NCBI GenBank assembly: GCA_913062675.1
Contig: CAJXWR010000001.1
Location: 98,492 to 144,450, forward strand
Length of the DNA: 45,959 nt
Source: an uncultured Trueperaceae bacterium
GTDB taxonomy: Bacteria; Deinococcota; Deinococci; Deinococcales; Trueperaceae
Direction: 5' to 3'
Shown here one piece after another: positions 1 through 7,280 of this stretch. The position numbers were made by a program, and so were the translations under genes. The notes beneath the pieces were generated by a model. It saw only the letters and a program-made list of their open reading frames with translations, did not search any database and was not told the DNA's origin. Position 1 is the stretch's first letter; every line of letters starts with the position of its first letter.

Positions 1-1
1 G

Positions 2-358
2 CTGGAGCGTAGCAGTACAGGCTGGCACTCGGACGCGCACGACGCACGGCCTTGGCTGGATTACTTCCTCGGCATGCTCATCGCAGCGTACGACGAGTTC
101 GAGCAGAGAATCGACGCGGTTCGTCGAGGGAAGGGCGGAACCAAGACCGAAATGGTTCGCTCTGCTGTCGCTCGCCGCTTGGCTCCCTTCGCCATCGGCG
201 ACATCCAACGCGAACTTCCGGGCATCAGCCGCGACTTGATTCGAAGTGTTCTGAGGACGCTACGTAGCGAGGGTCTCGTGACGCTCGAAGGACAAGGGCG
301 GGGAGCTCGCTACGTACCCTCCCACCACGCTGAGCCAGGCGACGGGAGAGGTACGTAG
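2..358 (+). CDS. Fic-family protein, C-terminal part (5' end outside window)
   Basis: The reading frame is open from base 2, so the start lies upstream; about 118 residues and the TAG stop are present. The first residues (LERSSTGWH, then PWLDYFLG) match the segment that joins the Fic core to its C-terminal helper domain in Fic/DOC proteins. The tail (IGDIQRELPGISRDLIRSVL, then LRSEGLVTLEGQGRGARY) is a winged helix-turn-helix. Full-length Fic enzymes transfer AMP from ATP to target proteins; the HPFxxGNGR catalytic motif would lie upstream and cannot be seen. Family assignment rests on this C-terminal signature only. The downstream neighbours point to the minus strand, so this gene ends its own unit. 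Confidence 0.7.
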   Translation: MERSSTGWHSDAHDARPWLDYFLGMLIAAYDEFEQRIDAVRRGKGGTKTEMVRSAVARRLAPFAIGDIQRELPGISRDLIRSVLRTLRSEGLVTLEGQGRGARYVPSHHAEPGDGRGT

Positions 359-414
359 CGCGCACGTTCGCGCGTCAAGGCGCTCCTCGAAAAGGTGCAC
401 GCGTCGGTTCCAGG

Positions 415-993
415 CTAGAGACCGCTCGCTTGCGCAGCATTCCCCTTGAGCAAGTGCGCGTACTTCGAGCGGAACTTCGCGACCTTGGGCTCGATGACCG
501 CAGCGCAGTAACCCTGACCGGGATTGTTGGCGAAGAAGTTCTGGTGGTAAGCCTCGGCTGCGTGGAACACCTCGAGGGGTTCGACCTCCGTCACGATGGG
601 TGCACGGAAGACGCCCTCTGCGTCGAGGCTGGCAATCATGGCGCGTGCCGCTTCGGCCTGCGCGTCACTCTCGGCCAGCACGATGGAGCGGTACTGCGGT
701 CCCACGTCGGCGCCCTGACGATCCTTTGTCGTGGGGTCGTGAATCGAGAAGAAAATGCCCAGAAGCTCGTCGAACGGAATGACGCTGGGGTCGAAGGTGA
801 TGCGTACGACCTCGGCGTGACCGGTCGTCCCGGTGCACACCTGCTGGTAGGTCGGGGTGTCGACGTGACCACCGGCGTACCCCGAGACCACCTCGTGAAC
901 GCCGTTCACACCGCGGTACACGGCGTCCAGACACCAAAAACAGCCTCCCCCGAGGGTTGTCGTCTCCATGGCAGATGCTTCAGGATTCGTCAT
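415..993 (-). CDS. msrA: Peptide methionine sulfoxide reductase MsrA
   Basis: A 192-residue protein that reduces methionine-S-sulfoxide in proteins and free methionine using thioredoxin. It carries the MsrA signature GGCFWC; Cys18 is the catalytic nucleophile, followed by the conserved AVYRGVNGV and SGYAGG segments, VCTGTTGHAE, and HDPTT further on. A second cysteine in GQGYCAAVI could act as the resolving residue. The ATG at 993 is preceded by TATCCT (+ strand 1001-1006) with a 7-nt gap, which fits a leaderless mRNA and supports this start over the internal Met9. It is a single gene between the Fic fragment and the toxin gene, with typical MsrA length. Confidence 0.95.
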   Translation of the reverse strand: MTNPEASAMETTTLGGGCFWCLDAVYRGVNGVHEVVSGYAGGHVDTPTYQQVCTGTTGHAEVVRITFDPSVIPFDELLGIFFSIHDPTTKDRQGADVGPQYRSIVLAESDAQAEAARAMIASLDAEGVFRAPIVTEVEPLEVFHAAEAYHQNFFANNPGQGYCAAVIEPKVAKFRSKYAHLLKGNAAQASGL

Positions 994-1000
994 GCCGAGA

Positions 1001-1006
1001 AGGATA
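1001..1006 (-). promoter_or_regulatory. -10 box for leaderless msrA
   Basis: On the minus strand TATCCT ends 7 nt before the msrA ATG, leaving no room for a Shine-Dalgarno sequence. Five other genes in the window share this TANNNT spacing. Transcription starting about 7 nt after the box would begin at the A of the ATG. Confidence 0.5.
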
Positions 1007-1063
1007 CGCCACGGCGAATCATCCCAACCGCGCGCTAGGCTTGATTCATGGCAGGCGAATCGC

Positions 1064-1414
1064 TCAGGGATGCAGATCCAGCGCCACGACGAGTCCTTGA
1101 CGTACGGCCTCCAGCGTGTCGGTGGACACGGCGCCCGTGCGCTGAATGAACTTGCTGCGATCCAGAGTCGTCACCTGGTGGCACAGCGCGACCGACGCTT
1201 GCCTGAGGCCCCCCTCCCCTTCCGCGAGCGGCACGACGGTCAGTTGCCGGCGGACTGGCTGCTTGGAGGTGGTAACGGGCACGACGACGATGCTGCGCCA
1301 CGTCTTCACCTCGTTGAGCGCATCGTGCGAGACCACGATGGCTGGGCGGCTCCCCCGTTGCTCGCTTCCGGACCGCGGCAAGAGTTCAACCCACCAGACG
1401 TCGCCACGCTTCAC
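1064..1414 (-). CDS. mazF: MazF/PemK-type endoribonuclease toxin
   Basis: A 116-residue protein starting MKRGDVWWVELLP, the classic beta-barrel opening of the MazF/PemK/CcdB fold. It continues with the conserved GSEQRGSRPAIVVS segment, which contains the catalytic arginine, and the SIVVVPVTTS strand. Such toxins cleave single-stranded mRNA at short sequence motifs and are neutralised by the antitoxin. Its ATG overlaps the antitoxin stop by 4 nt, so translation is coupled. The length is normal and no lesion is visible, so the toxin is probably functional. Whether it is closer to MazF or PemK cannot be settled here. Confidence 0.9.
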   Translation of the reverse strand: MKRGDVWWVELLPRSGSEQRGSRPAIVVSHDALNEVKTWRSIVVVPVTTSKQPVRRQLTVVPLAEGEGGLRQASVALCHQVTTLDRSKFIQRTGAVSTDTLEAVRQGLVVALDLHP

Positions 1415-1674
1415 GTGGCCGCTTCCGCCAAGGTGTCGGCAGCGGCCGATTCGAAACGCTCTTCAAGATCCAATTCGCTTCCGGCGTTCGCGATGGCGAA
1501 GGCTTGGAGCTCCTCGGCGATTCGTTCGCGTTCCCGGCGGTCCAGCCACTCGCTGACGGCCTCGCGGGCAATCACGGTGGTTGGGATGCCAGACGCAACC
1601 GACTCCCTCCTCAGCCGAGCGTGCGTTTCAGGCGGCAAGGGAAGGTGCATCTTCTTCATCCCTGACTCAGGCAT
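1411..1674 (-). CDS. mazE: Antitoxin partner of MazF-type toxin
   Basis: An 87-residue protein, first gene of the toxin-antitoxin pair. The N-terminus (KKMHLPLPPETHARLRRES, then GIPTTVIAREAVSEWL) has the strand-helix-helix pattern of ribbon-helix-helix DNA-binding antitoxins. The acidic C-terminus (about residues 50-87) is the kind of flexible tail that wraps a MazF dimer. A strong Shine-Dalgarno (AAAGGAGG) precedes the ATG at 1674. The gene would bind its own promoter, where two near-identical repeats lie at 1687-1730. The symbol is by function; the sequence resembles RHH/VapB-like antitoxins more than classical AbrB-fold MazE. Confidence 0.75.
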   Translation of the reverse strand: MPESGMKKMHLPLPPETHARLRRESVASGIPTTVIAREAVSEWLDRRERERIAEELQAFAIANAGSELDLEERFESAAADTLAEAAT

Positions 1675-1686
1675 GGGGTCCTCCTT

Positions 1687-1730
1687 TACCCAATAATGAT
1701 GGCATATTCGCTACCCATATTGATGGCATA
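1687..1730 (-). promoter_or_regulatory. Tandem-repeat operator/promoter of the toxin-antitoxin operon
   Basis: Two direct repeats, each reading TATGCCATCA then A/T-rich bases and TGGGTA on the minus strand, lie at 1687-1706 and 1712-1730. Their starts are about 24 nt apart, so they would sit at similar positions on the DNA helix. They lie immediately upstream of the antitoxin Shine-Dalgarno and are much more AT-rich than the surroundings. This is the expected place for autoregulation by the antitoxin or toxin-antitoxin complex; binding itself is inferred. Confidence 0.55.
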
Positions 1731-1739
1731 GCGTATGTG

Positions 1740-1850
1740 TGTCCTCGTCAAGTTGCCGTGATTGCACGAGCGATACCCACGTTCGACGAAATGCCAACGG
1801 AAATCCAGAAGCTCCGTCCTTCAGGGCATGAAGGAATCAAGCACGGTTGA
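1740..1850 (+). mobile_element. Candidate IS200/IS605-type right-end remnant (tnpB 3' tip)
   Basis: The segment GAAGCTCCGTCCTTCAGG at about 1809-1825, followed by GCATGAAGGAATCAAG, resembles the 3' end of IS605/IS1341-group elements, where the last tnpB codons lead into the right-end hairpin and guide-RNA scaffold. CCTTCA (1818-1823) and TGAAGG (1829-1834) form a perfect 6-bp stem. An in-frame peptide ending KLRPSGHEGIKHG runs to a stop at 1850. No transposase body or left end is present, so this would be a scar. The rest of the gene-free stretch 1731-2028 shows nothing else recognisable. Confidence 0.4.
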
Positions 1851-2028
1851 ATCCCGTGTATCGGTCGCATTTCAGGTCCCCACGGTTACGGTTCATCGTG
1901 ACAGCCGAGTGACGAAACCCCGACAGGCAAGGTGCCCAACGCCAAGGACACCTCGATCCATGACGACGCGGCCTCGCCCCAGGCTCGTTTCATCGCATCG
2001 TGCCCAATGGGCCTTCAAGCATCGCGCC

Positions 2029-3078
2029 TCAGGAATCTCGCCACGGCATGACACGACGCTCCACCCACTGCAGCAGCGCGGTGAGACCCACACCGAGCGC
2101 CATGGTGACGACGAGGCCGGCGTACATGCGGTCGGTCATCAGCACCTGCCAGTGGTAGAAGATCACGAAGCCGACGCCCGTCTGGGCGCGAATGAACTCC
2201 ACCGCGACGATCACGATGAGGCTCGTTCCCAGCGCGAGTCGCAGGCCACTGAAGATGATGGGCAGGGCACCCGGAAGGATGACGTGCCGGAGCATCGCTA
2301 CGCGGTTCGCGCCGAACGCGCGGCCCGCCTGGAGCAGGACGGGGTCGATGCCCTGCACGCCCGCCATGGCGTTGATGGCGACGAGGAAGAAGGCGCTGAT
2401 GGCGACGACGGCGACCTTGGGCCCCTCCCCGAACGGGTCGGGGAAGACGAGCATGAGGATCGGGAAGATGGCGATCTTGGGCAGCACGTACACGGCGCTC
2501 ATGGTCGCGTCGAGCATGGTGCGCACCGTGCGGTTGAGGCCCATCACCACGCCGACGAGGACGCCGGGAATCGCGCCGATGAAGAACCCGCCGAACACGC
2601 GGCTCAGCGTGGCGTAGACGTGACTCTCTGCGAACAGGGCACGCACGCCACTCCACCCCTCGCTCGCCCACACGCTCGGGATGAGCCAGGGGCGGCCGAT
2701 GAGGCTCGTGTCGTTGAAGCGGTCGTAGTTCACCGTGAGTTCCCACAAGGCGACGGCGATCGACGTGGGTGGGGGGAACCAACGCGGGTTGAGGATGCCG
2801 GCCCGCACGATGAGTTCCCAACTCACGAGCAGCGCGATGGGGAACCCGATGGCGAGCGCATTGCGGAAGACGGGCCGGGTGGCGAGTGGAAGACGCGGCT
2901 CGAGGCGTTCCATGGCCGCCACGAGCAGCACGAAGTCGGTGGCGAGGATGACCCACCAGGCGACCGGCCACAGGCCGAGGGGCCACGCGGCGACCGAGAG
3001 GGTGAGCGCGAGCAGCAGGGGCGCCCACCAGGTCTCGAACGGGGTGAAGCGGCGGCGGGGCGGGGCGACCGTACTCAT
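2029..3078 (-). CDS. ABC transporter permease (NMT1/taurine/nitrate-type importer)
   Basis: A 349-residue polytopic membrane protein of the BPD_transp_1 family. The cytoplasmic EAA-like loop that contacts the ATPase is visible as GRAFGANRVAMLRHVILPGA near residue 240. The core (about residues 140-345) is like SsuC/TauC/ThiX; the N-terminal 100 residues add two or more membrane segments, making it longer than the usual 250-280. It lies last in the three-gene operon and overlaps the ATPase stop by 4 nt. The substrate cannot be read from the sequence: sulfonates, pyrimidine thiamine precursors, nitrate and riboflavin are all carried by relatives. Confidence 0.88.
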   Translation of the reverse strand: MSTVAPPRRRFTPFETWWAPLLLALTLSVAAWPLGLWPVAWWVILATDFVLLVAAMERLEPRLPLATRPVFRNALAIGFPIALLVSWELIVRAGILNPRWFPPPTSIAVALWELTVNYDRFNDTSLIGRPWLIPSVWASEGWSGVRALFAESHVYATLSRVFGGFFIGAIPGVLVGVVMGLNRTVRTMLDATMSAVYVLPKIAIFPILMLVFPDPFGEGPKVAVVAISAFFLVAINAMAGVQGIDPVLLQAGRAFGANRVAMLRHVILPGALPIIFSGLRLALGTSLIVIVAVEFIRAQTGVGFVIFYHWQVLMTDRMYAGLVVTMALGVGLTALLQWVERRVMPWRDS

Positions 3079-3896
3079 GCAGGCACCTCGTACCCCTGCG
3101 CACGCGCGACCTCGTCACGCAGCGCGTGCCACAACTCGCCCGTCAGCGCGGCGAACTCGGGCGTGGTCGTCGTCTCGATGCTGCGTGGACGCGGGAGGGG
3201 AACGTCGAGGATCGTCTTCACGCGCCCGGGATGCGCCGTCATGACGACCACCCGGTCGGCCAGCAGAACCGCCTCCTCGAGACCGTGCGTGACGTACACG
3301 ACCGTCTTGCCCGTCTCGGACCACAACCGCAACAGTTCCTCCTGAAGGGTGAGGCGCGTCTGCGCATCGAGCGCGCCGAGCGGTTCATCCATGAGGAGAA
3401 GGTCGGCGTCGTACGCCAAGGCGCGCGCAATGGCGACGCGTTGCTTCATGCCACCCGAAAGCTGGGCCGGGTACGCGCCTGCGAACCGGGCAAGGCCCAC
3501 CCGCTCGATCCAGTGCGCAGCCGTCGCGTCGCGCTCGGCGCGAGGCACCCCGCGCATGCGCAGGCCGAACGCCACGTTCTCCCGCACGGTCTTCCACGGG
3601 AAGATCGCGTATTCCTGAAACACCACGGCATTCTCCGGCTTGTCGGGATTGTCGCGTCGGACGGTGAGCTCCCCGCCGCTTGCCGTATCGAGACCGGCGA
3701 GGATGCGCAGGAAGGTCGACTTGCCGCACCCGGACGGGCCGACGATGCAGACGACCTCCCCCTGCGCCACCTCGAGATCGAAGCGCTCGAGGGCGATGAC
3801 CTCTCCTGCGGTGGTGTCGAACCGTTTGGAAACGCCTCGCGCCGTGACCTTCGGGCTTGCGGACGAGGGATTGGATGCGTCGTTCACGAGGTGCAC
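3075..3896 (-). CDS. ABC transporter ATP-binding protein
   Basis: The ATPase subunit of the importer. It has Walker A GPSGCGKST (about residues 53-61), a Q-loop in VVFQEYAIFPW, signature LSGGMKQR (about 146-153), Walker B LLLMDEP (about 166-172), the D-loop GALDAQTR and the H-loop histidine in VTHG, all intact. FPWKTVRENVAFGL is typical of the TauB/SsuB/NrtD subfamily. The start is uncertain: a GTG at 3896 is used because it gives a normal 273-residue protein, but a TTG at 3938 would add 14 residues and a GTG at 3887 would remove 3. It overlaps the permease start by 4 nt. Confidence 0.9.
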   Translation of the reverse strand: MHLVNDASNPSSASPKVTARGVSKRFDTTAGEVIALERFDLEVAQGEVVCIVGPSGCGKSTFLRILAGLDTASGGELTVRRDNPDKPENAVVFQEYAIFPWKTVRENVAFGLRMRGVPRAERDATAAHWIERVGLARFAGAYPAQLSGGMKQRVAIARALAYDADLLLMDEPLGALDAQTRLTLQEELLRLWSETGKTVVYVTHGLEEAVLLADRVVVMTAHPGRVKTILDVPLPRPRSIETTTTPEFAALTGELWHALRDEVARAQGYEVPA

Positions 3897-3965
3897 GGTA
3901 CCGCCCCAGCGGGCGCGCGTCACCTGGACGCGGCCCAACTGGGGCGAAAGGGTCAGCTTGCGCGC

Positions 3966-5006
3966 TTACTCGGCGTAGGTTCCGAGCGTCTCCAGCGCGA
4001 AGTCCACGAACTGCGTCTCCACGACGTTGCCCATGTCGACGGGGTCGTCGTAGTTCGTGCGGCCGTTCTCGCGGTGCACGCGCTCCACGTCGGCAAGACC
4101 CTCGAGCGGCAGGTTCACGTTCGGGTCGTAGATGACGGGACGTCCGGTGCGCAGCGCCTCCTCGGTGCTGTTCACGAACGACAGGTACGCCTCGAGGTTC
4201 TCGTCGTCGAGGTACGCCTCGCCCTGCATCAGGCGCGTCGCTTCGGTCAGGGCCAGCACGAACCGCTGGGCCACCTCGGGACGCTCGGTCACGAAGTTGC
4301 CGGAACCGACGAACGCGACGGTCATCAGGCCAGGCGTCAAGTCGGTCGCGAGCGGCACGCCCGTACCGGCATTCTCCACCTGATCGGCGTAGGGCGAACC
4401 GAGCAGCGCGGCGTCGATGGAACCCGCCTCAAAGCCGGCAGGGATGTCCGGGTTGGCGAGCTGCACGATCTGCACGTCACGAATCGTGAGGCCGCCCAGT
4501 TCGAGCGCCTTGGCCGCGAGGTACTCGCCGCCCGACCCGGGACCCCCGGAGAGCGCGACGATGCGGCCCGCAAGTTCGCCCACCTCGTCCACCTCGCCCG
4601 ACTCGGCGAGGTCACTGCGCACCATGAACTTCGTCGGGCTGTCCTCGAACGGCTCGAGCGCACCCGGCGCGATGATGCGGATGTCGAGACCCTCGTTCCA
4701 ACCGTTCCACAGGCTCGTCACGATGGCGATGCCGCCCACGTCGATCTGGCCTTGCGTGAGGAAGGCGATTGCTTCGGTACCGGACCCGACGCGGTTGATC
4801 TCCACGTCGATGCCGTACTTGTCGAACAGGCCCCGCTCGGCCGCGACGTACATGGCGGCGAACTTCATAATGGGCACGTACGCGACGCTGACCGTCTCGC
4901 GAGGCGAGAGCGGTTCGACGCCGTGCGTGTCCTGCGCTACGGCGAGCGGCGTGAGGAGCAGCGCGGCGAGAGCCACGAGGATGGTGGGGGTGCGGAATCG
5001 TTGCAT
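3966..5006 (-). CDS. Periplasmic substrate-binding protein (NMT1/THI5-like)
   Basis: A 346-residue secreted protein. Residues 1-24 form a Sec signal peptide with a likely cut after PLAVA. The mature part opens ETVSVAYVPIMKFAAMYVAAERGLFDKYGIDVEI, a pattern of NMT1/SsuA-type binding proteins, and continues with VGSGTEAIAFLTQGQIDVGG. It has no lipobox, so it is probably a soluble periplasmic protein. It is the first gene of the importer operon, with GGAGGT before the ATG. No thiamine-pyrophosphate riboswitch was recognised upstream, which argues mildly against a thiamine-precursor role. Confidence 0.88.
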   Translation of the reverse strand: MQRFRTPTILVALAALLLTPLAVAQDTHGVEPLSPRETVSVAYVPIMKFAAMYVAAERGLFDKYGIDVEINRVGSGTEAIAFLTQGQIDVGGIAIVTSLWNGWNEGLDIRIIAPGALEPFEDSPTKFMVRSDLAESGEVDEVGELAGRIVALSGGPGSGGEYLAAKALELGGLTIRDVQIVQLANPDIPAGFEAGSIDAALLGSPYADQVENAGTGVPLATDLTPGLMTVAFVGSGNFVTERPEVAQRFVLALTEATRLMQGEAYLDDENLEAYLSFVNSTEEALRTGRPVIYDPNVNLPLEGLADVERVHRENGRTNYDDPVDMGNVVETQFVDFALETLGTYAE

Positions 5007-5020
5007 CGAGACCTCCAGGA

Positions 5021-5052
5021 ATCACGTTCTGCGTTTTGTCACGTCTTGCGTA
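5021..5052 (-). repeat. Paired direct repeat in the leader of the importer operon
   Basis: Two 14-nt near-identical segments, ATCACGTTCTGCGT (5021-5034) and GTCACGTCTTGCGT (5039-5052) on the + strand, start 18 nt apart just upstream of the binding-protein Shine-Dalgarno. They could be a repressor or activator site. Two mismatch positions separate them, and chance cannot be excluded. Confidence 0.35.
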
Positions 5053-5140
5053 ACGCGCTCCACCATGGCACATTCGCGCGCCGTGCGTGACGCATCAGGT
5101 TGGGGGCGAATGTCCACCTGAGGGGGACGCCCGAACCGCG

Positions 5141-5146
5141 TAGCAT
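5141..5146 (+). promoter_or_regulatory. -10 box for the cytochrome c maturation operon
   Basis: TAGCAT lies 8 nt before the GTG at 5155, giving a leaderless arrangement. The same hexamer with the same 8-nt spacing to a GTG stands before the EamA transporter at 25652. Confidence 0.45.
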
Positions 5147-5154
5147 GGATACTC

Positions 5155-5865
5155 GTGGAGATGACGCCTACGCTGTCCCTCGCCTTCACTGCCGGCATCC
5201 TGTCGTTCCTTTCGCCGTGCGTCCTGCCTCTCGTCCCGTCGTACCTCGCGTACGTCGGGGGTTCCGGCGTCAGTTCGCGCCGCATCCTCGTGCGCAATGC
5301 CCTGTTGTTCGTCAGCGGGTTCTCGCTGGTGTTCATCGCGCTGGGCGCGTCCGCATCGGCGCTCGGTGCGCTTCTTCGTACGAACCGGGACGTCCTCACG
5401 ATCGTGGGGGGTGTCCTCGTCATCCTCTTCGGCCTCGTCCTGCTCGGCGTGATTCGCCTTCCCGTCCTCATGCGCGATACGCGCGTGCAGGCCAAGCACG
5501 ACGCCTCCACGCCATGGGGCGCCGTGCTGCTCGGCATGGCCTTCGCTGCCGGGTGGACGCCCTGCATCGGCCCGGTGCTGGGCGGGATCCTCACGCTGGC
5601 AGGCGCGTCGGGAACGTTGGCGTCAGGCGTATTGATGTTGGCCGTGTACAGCCTTGGGCTCGCCATTCCCTTCCTGGTCGCCGCGCTCGCGCTCGAGTCG
5701 TTCCTGCGGGTATCCCGCCGCGTGCGGCACTGGCTTCCCTGGGTGGAACGCGCCTCCGGCGCGCTCCTCCTGGTCGCGGGCCTGCTGATGGTGACGGGTA
5801 CCTACACCCGCTTGAACACGTGGCTGCTGCGCTTCACGCCGGATTGGCTATTCGAACGCCTGTGA
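5155..5865 (+). CDS. ccdA: CcdA-type cytochrome c biogenesis / thiol transfer membrane protein
   Basis: A 236-residue protein with about six membrane segments, of the DsbD-transmembrane/CcdA family. It passes electrons from cytoplasmic thioredoxin across the membrane to keep apocytochrome cysteines and CcmG reduced. The two redox cysteines sit in the expected pseudo-repeat motifs: SFLSPCVLPLVP (Cys22, first helix) and WTPCIGPVLGG (Cys137, fourth helix). It opens the operon, and its stop overlaps the ccmA start by GTGA. The GTG at 5155 is favoured by the -10 box 8 nt upstream; an in-frame ATG lies at 5161. Confidence 0.9.
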   Translation: MEMTPTLSLAFTAGILSFLSPCVLPLVPSYLAYVGGSGVSSRRILVRNALLFVSGFSLVFIALGASASALGALLRTNRDVLTIVGGVLVILFGLVLLGVIRLPVLMRDTRVQAKHDASTPWGAVLLGMAFAAGWTPCIGPVLGGILTLAGASGTLASGVLMLAVYSLGLAIPFLVAALALESFLRVSRRVRHWLPWVERASGALLLVAGLLMVTGTYTRLNTWLLRFTPDWLFERL

Positions 5866-6536
5866 CGACGCCCGACGAGCCGCGACTCGCCATCGACCTC
5901 GATCGCATCGATCGACGGTGGGGGCGCGAGCGCATCCTTCGGGCGGTGTCGTTGCAGGTCTCCGAGGGCCGCGTCGTCGCGCTCCACGGGCATAACGGAA
6001 GCGGAAAGACGACACTCCTCCGCCTCCTCGCCACGCGCCTCCGGCCAAGTGGTGGATCGGGCCGCATCTTCGGGCATGACCTCGTGAAGGAAGGCGCGGT
6101 AATCCGCAAGCGCGTGGGGTACTTGAGCGTCCAGAGCGGAAGTTACGGTCCCTTGACCGCGCGGGAGAACCTGACGCTGGCCGCCACCCTGTGTGGCGCG
6201 CCGGAGGACCGGGTCGACTTGATGCTCGAACGCGTGGGCATGCAAGCGCACGCACACCGCCTGGTGCGCGTGTTCAGCAGCGGGATGAAGCGACGCCTCG
6301 CACTCGCGCGCCTGTTGCTGCAGGATGCCGACCTGTGGCTGCTCGACGAGCCGTACGCCTCGCTCGACGAGGATGGTCGGCAGCTCGTGGACGGCCTGCT
6401 CGTCGAGGCGAGGGACGTGGGTCGCACCGCCCTGGTGGCCAGCCACGAGCCCGAACGTCTTGCCCCCCTCGTGGACGCCACGCTCGAACTCGAGATGGGT
6501 GAACTGCGCGCACCTCGCGCGGAGCGTGCGTCATGA
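5862..6536 (+). CDS. ccmA: Haem exporter ATP-binding protein CcmA
   Basis: A 224-residue ABC ATPase of the CcmAB complex, which drives release of holo-CcmE from CcmCD in System I cytochrome c maturation. Walker A is GHNGSGKTT (residues 43-51), the signature is FSSGMKRRLALA and Walker B is LWLLDEPYASLD. The start is a GTG overlapping the ccdA stop. CcmA is usually about 205-225 residues, so the length fits. It overlaps ccmB by 4 nt. Confidence 0.92.
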   Translation: MTTPDEPRLAIDLDRIDRRWGRERILRAVSLQVSEGRVVALHGHNGSGKTTLLRLLATRLRPSGGSGRIFGHDLVKEGAVIRKRVGYLSVQSGSYGPLTARENLTLAATLCGAPEDRVDLMLERVGMQAHAHRLVRVFSSGMKRRLALARLLLQDADLWLLDEPYASLDEDGRQLVDGLLVEARDVGRTALVASHEPERLAPLVDATLELEMGELRAPRAERAS

Positions 6537-7210
6537 GCGACGTACGTGCCCTCCTCGCCATCGCCTGGAAGGACCTGCGGAGCGAAGCGCGTTCCCGGGC
6601 GGCCACCGTCGCCACGGTGTTCTTCAGCAGCGTGACGCTCGTCGTGCTGGCCTTCGCACTCGGTCGCGACGCCGACGTCATGACGCGCGCCGCGCCGGGC
6701 GTGTTGTGGGTCGCGTTGGCGTTCAGCGGCGTGATCAGTGCCGCGCAGGCGTATCAGAGCGACCTGATCGAGGGCGCGTTCGAGCAGCTGCTGACCCTGC
6801 CGGTGCCCCGCGCCGCGGTGTTCCTCGGCAAGCTGCTCACGAACTGGCTCACCATGACGATTCTGGGTTGGGTTCTCCTGCCGGTCACCGCCATCCTGTT
6901 CGATGCGCCCATCGGATCCGGCATTCCCATCCTGCTGCTCACCATTGCGCTCGGCACCCTCGGGTTTTCGATCATCGCGACCTTCTACGCCGCCCTGACG
7001 GCGAACCTGCAGGCACGCGAATCGCTTCTGCCCGTCCTCATGTTTCCCGTGGTGGTTCCCGTGCTCCTTGCCGCCGTCCGGGCGACGGACGCCATCGTAA
7101 CGGGGGGAGACCCGAGCCTGGCAGGTGATTGGGTACAGTTGCTTGCAGGGTTCGACCTCGTGTACTTGGTGGTGACGAGCGCCATCTTTCACATCGTGGT
7201 CGAAGAATGA
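6533..7210 (+). CDS. ccmB: Haem exporter permease CcmB
   Basis: A 225-residue membrane protein with six predicted helices. It has the CcmB opening AIAWKDLRSEARSRAA and the conserved segment FEQLLTLPVPRAAVFLGKLL. It pairs with CcmA. Its position between ccmA and ccmC, its length and the ATGA overlap with ccmA leave little doubt about the assignment. Confidence 0.92.
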   Translation: MSDVRALLAIAWKDLRSEARSRAATVATVFFSSVTLVVLAFALGRDADVMTRAAPGVLWVALAFSGVISAAQAYQSDLIEGAFEQLLTLPVPRAAVFLGKLLTNWLTMTILGWVLLPVTAILFDAPIGSGIPILLLTIALGTLGFSIIATFYAALTANLQARESLLPVLMFPVVVPVLLAAVRATDAIVTGGDPSLAGDWVQLLAGFDLVYLVVTSAIFHIVVEE

Positions 7211-7280
7211 AGCAAGCGTGTCGCACGCGATTCAGGGAACGCGGCGCACCCGCTCGGACCTCGAAAGGAGATCCGTTCGC

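Noticed and set aside
1762-3345. 527-codon plus-strand frame opposite the permease
   Set aside because: His/Asp/Glu/Arg-rich low-complexity product typical of antisense reading of GC-rich membrane-protein genes.
3126-5090. 654-codon open frame on the plus strand across the ABC importer
   Set aside because: It is the antisense shadow of two well-supported minus-strand genes; high GC content leaves such frames open. Its product is low-complexity Arg/His-rich with no family motif.
5007-5140. Thiamine-pyrophosphate riboswitch before the ABC importer
   Set aside because: An AACCTGATG string is present, but the partner CUGAGA and the rest of the aptamer are not found.
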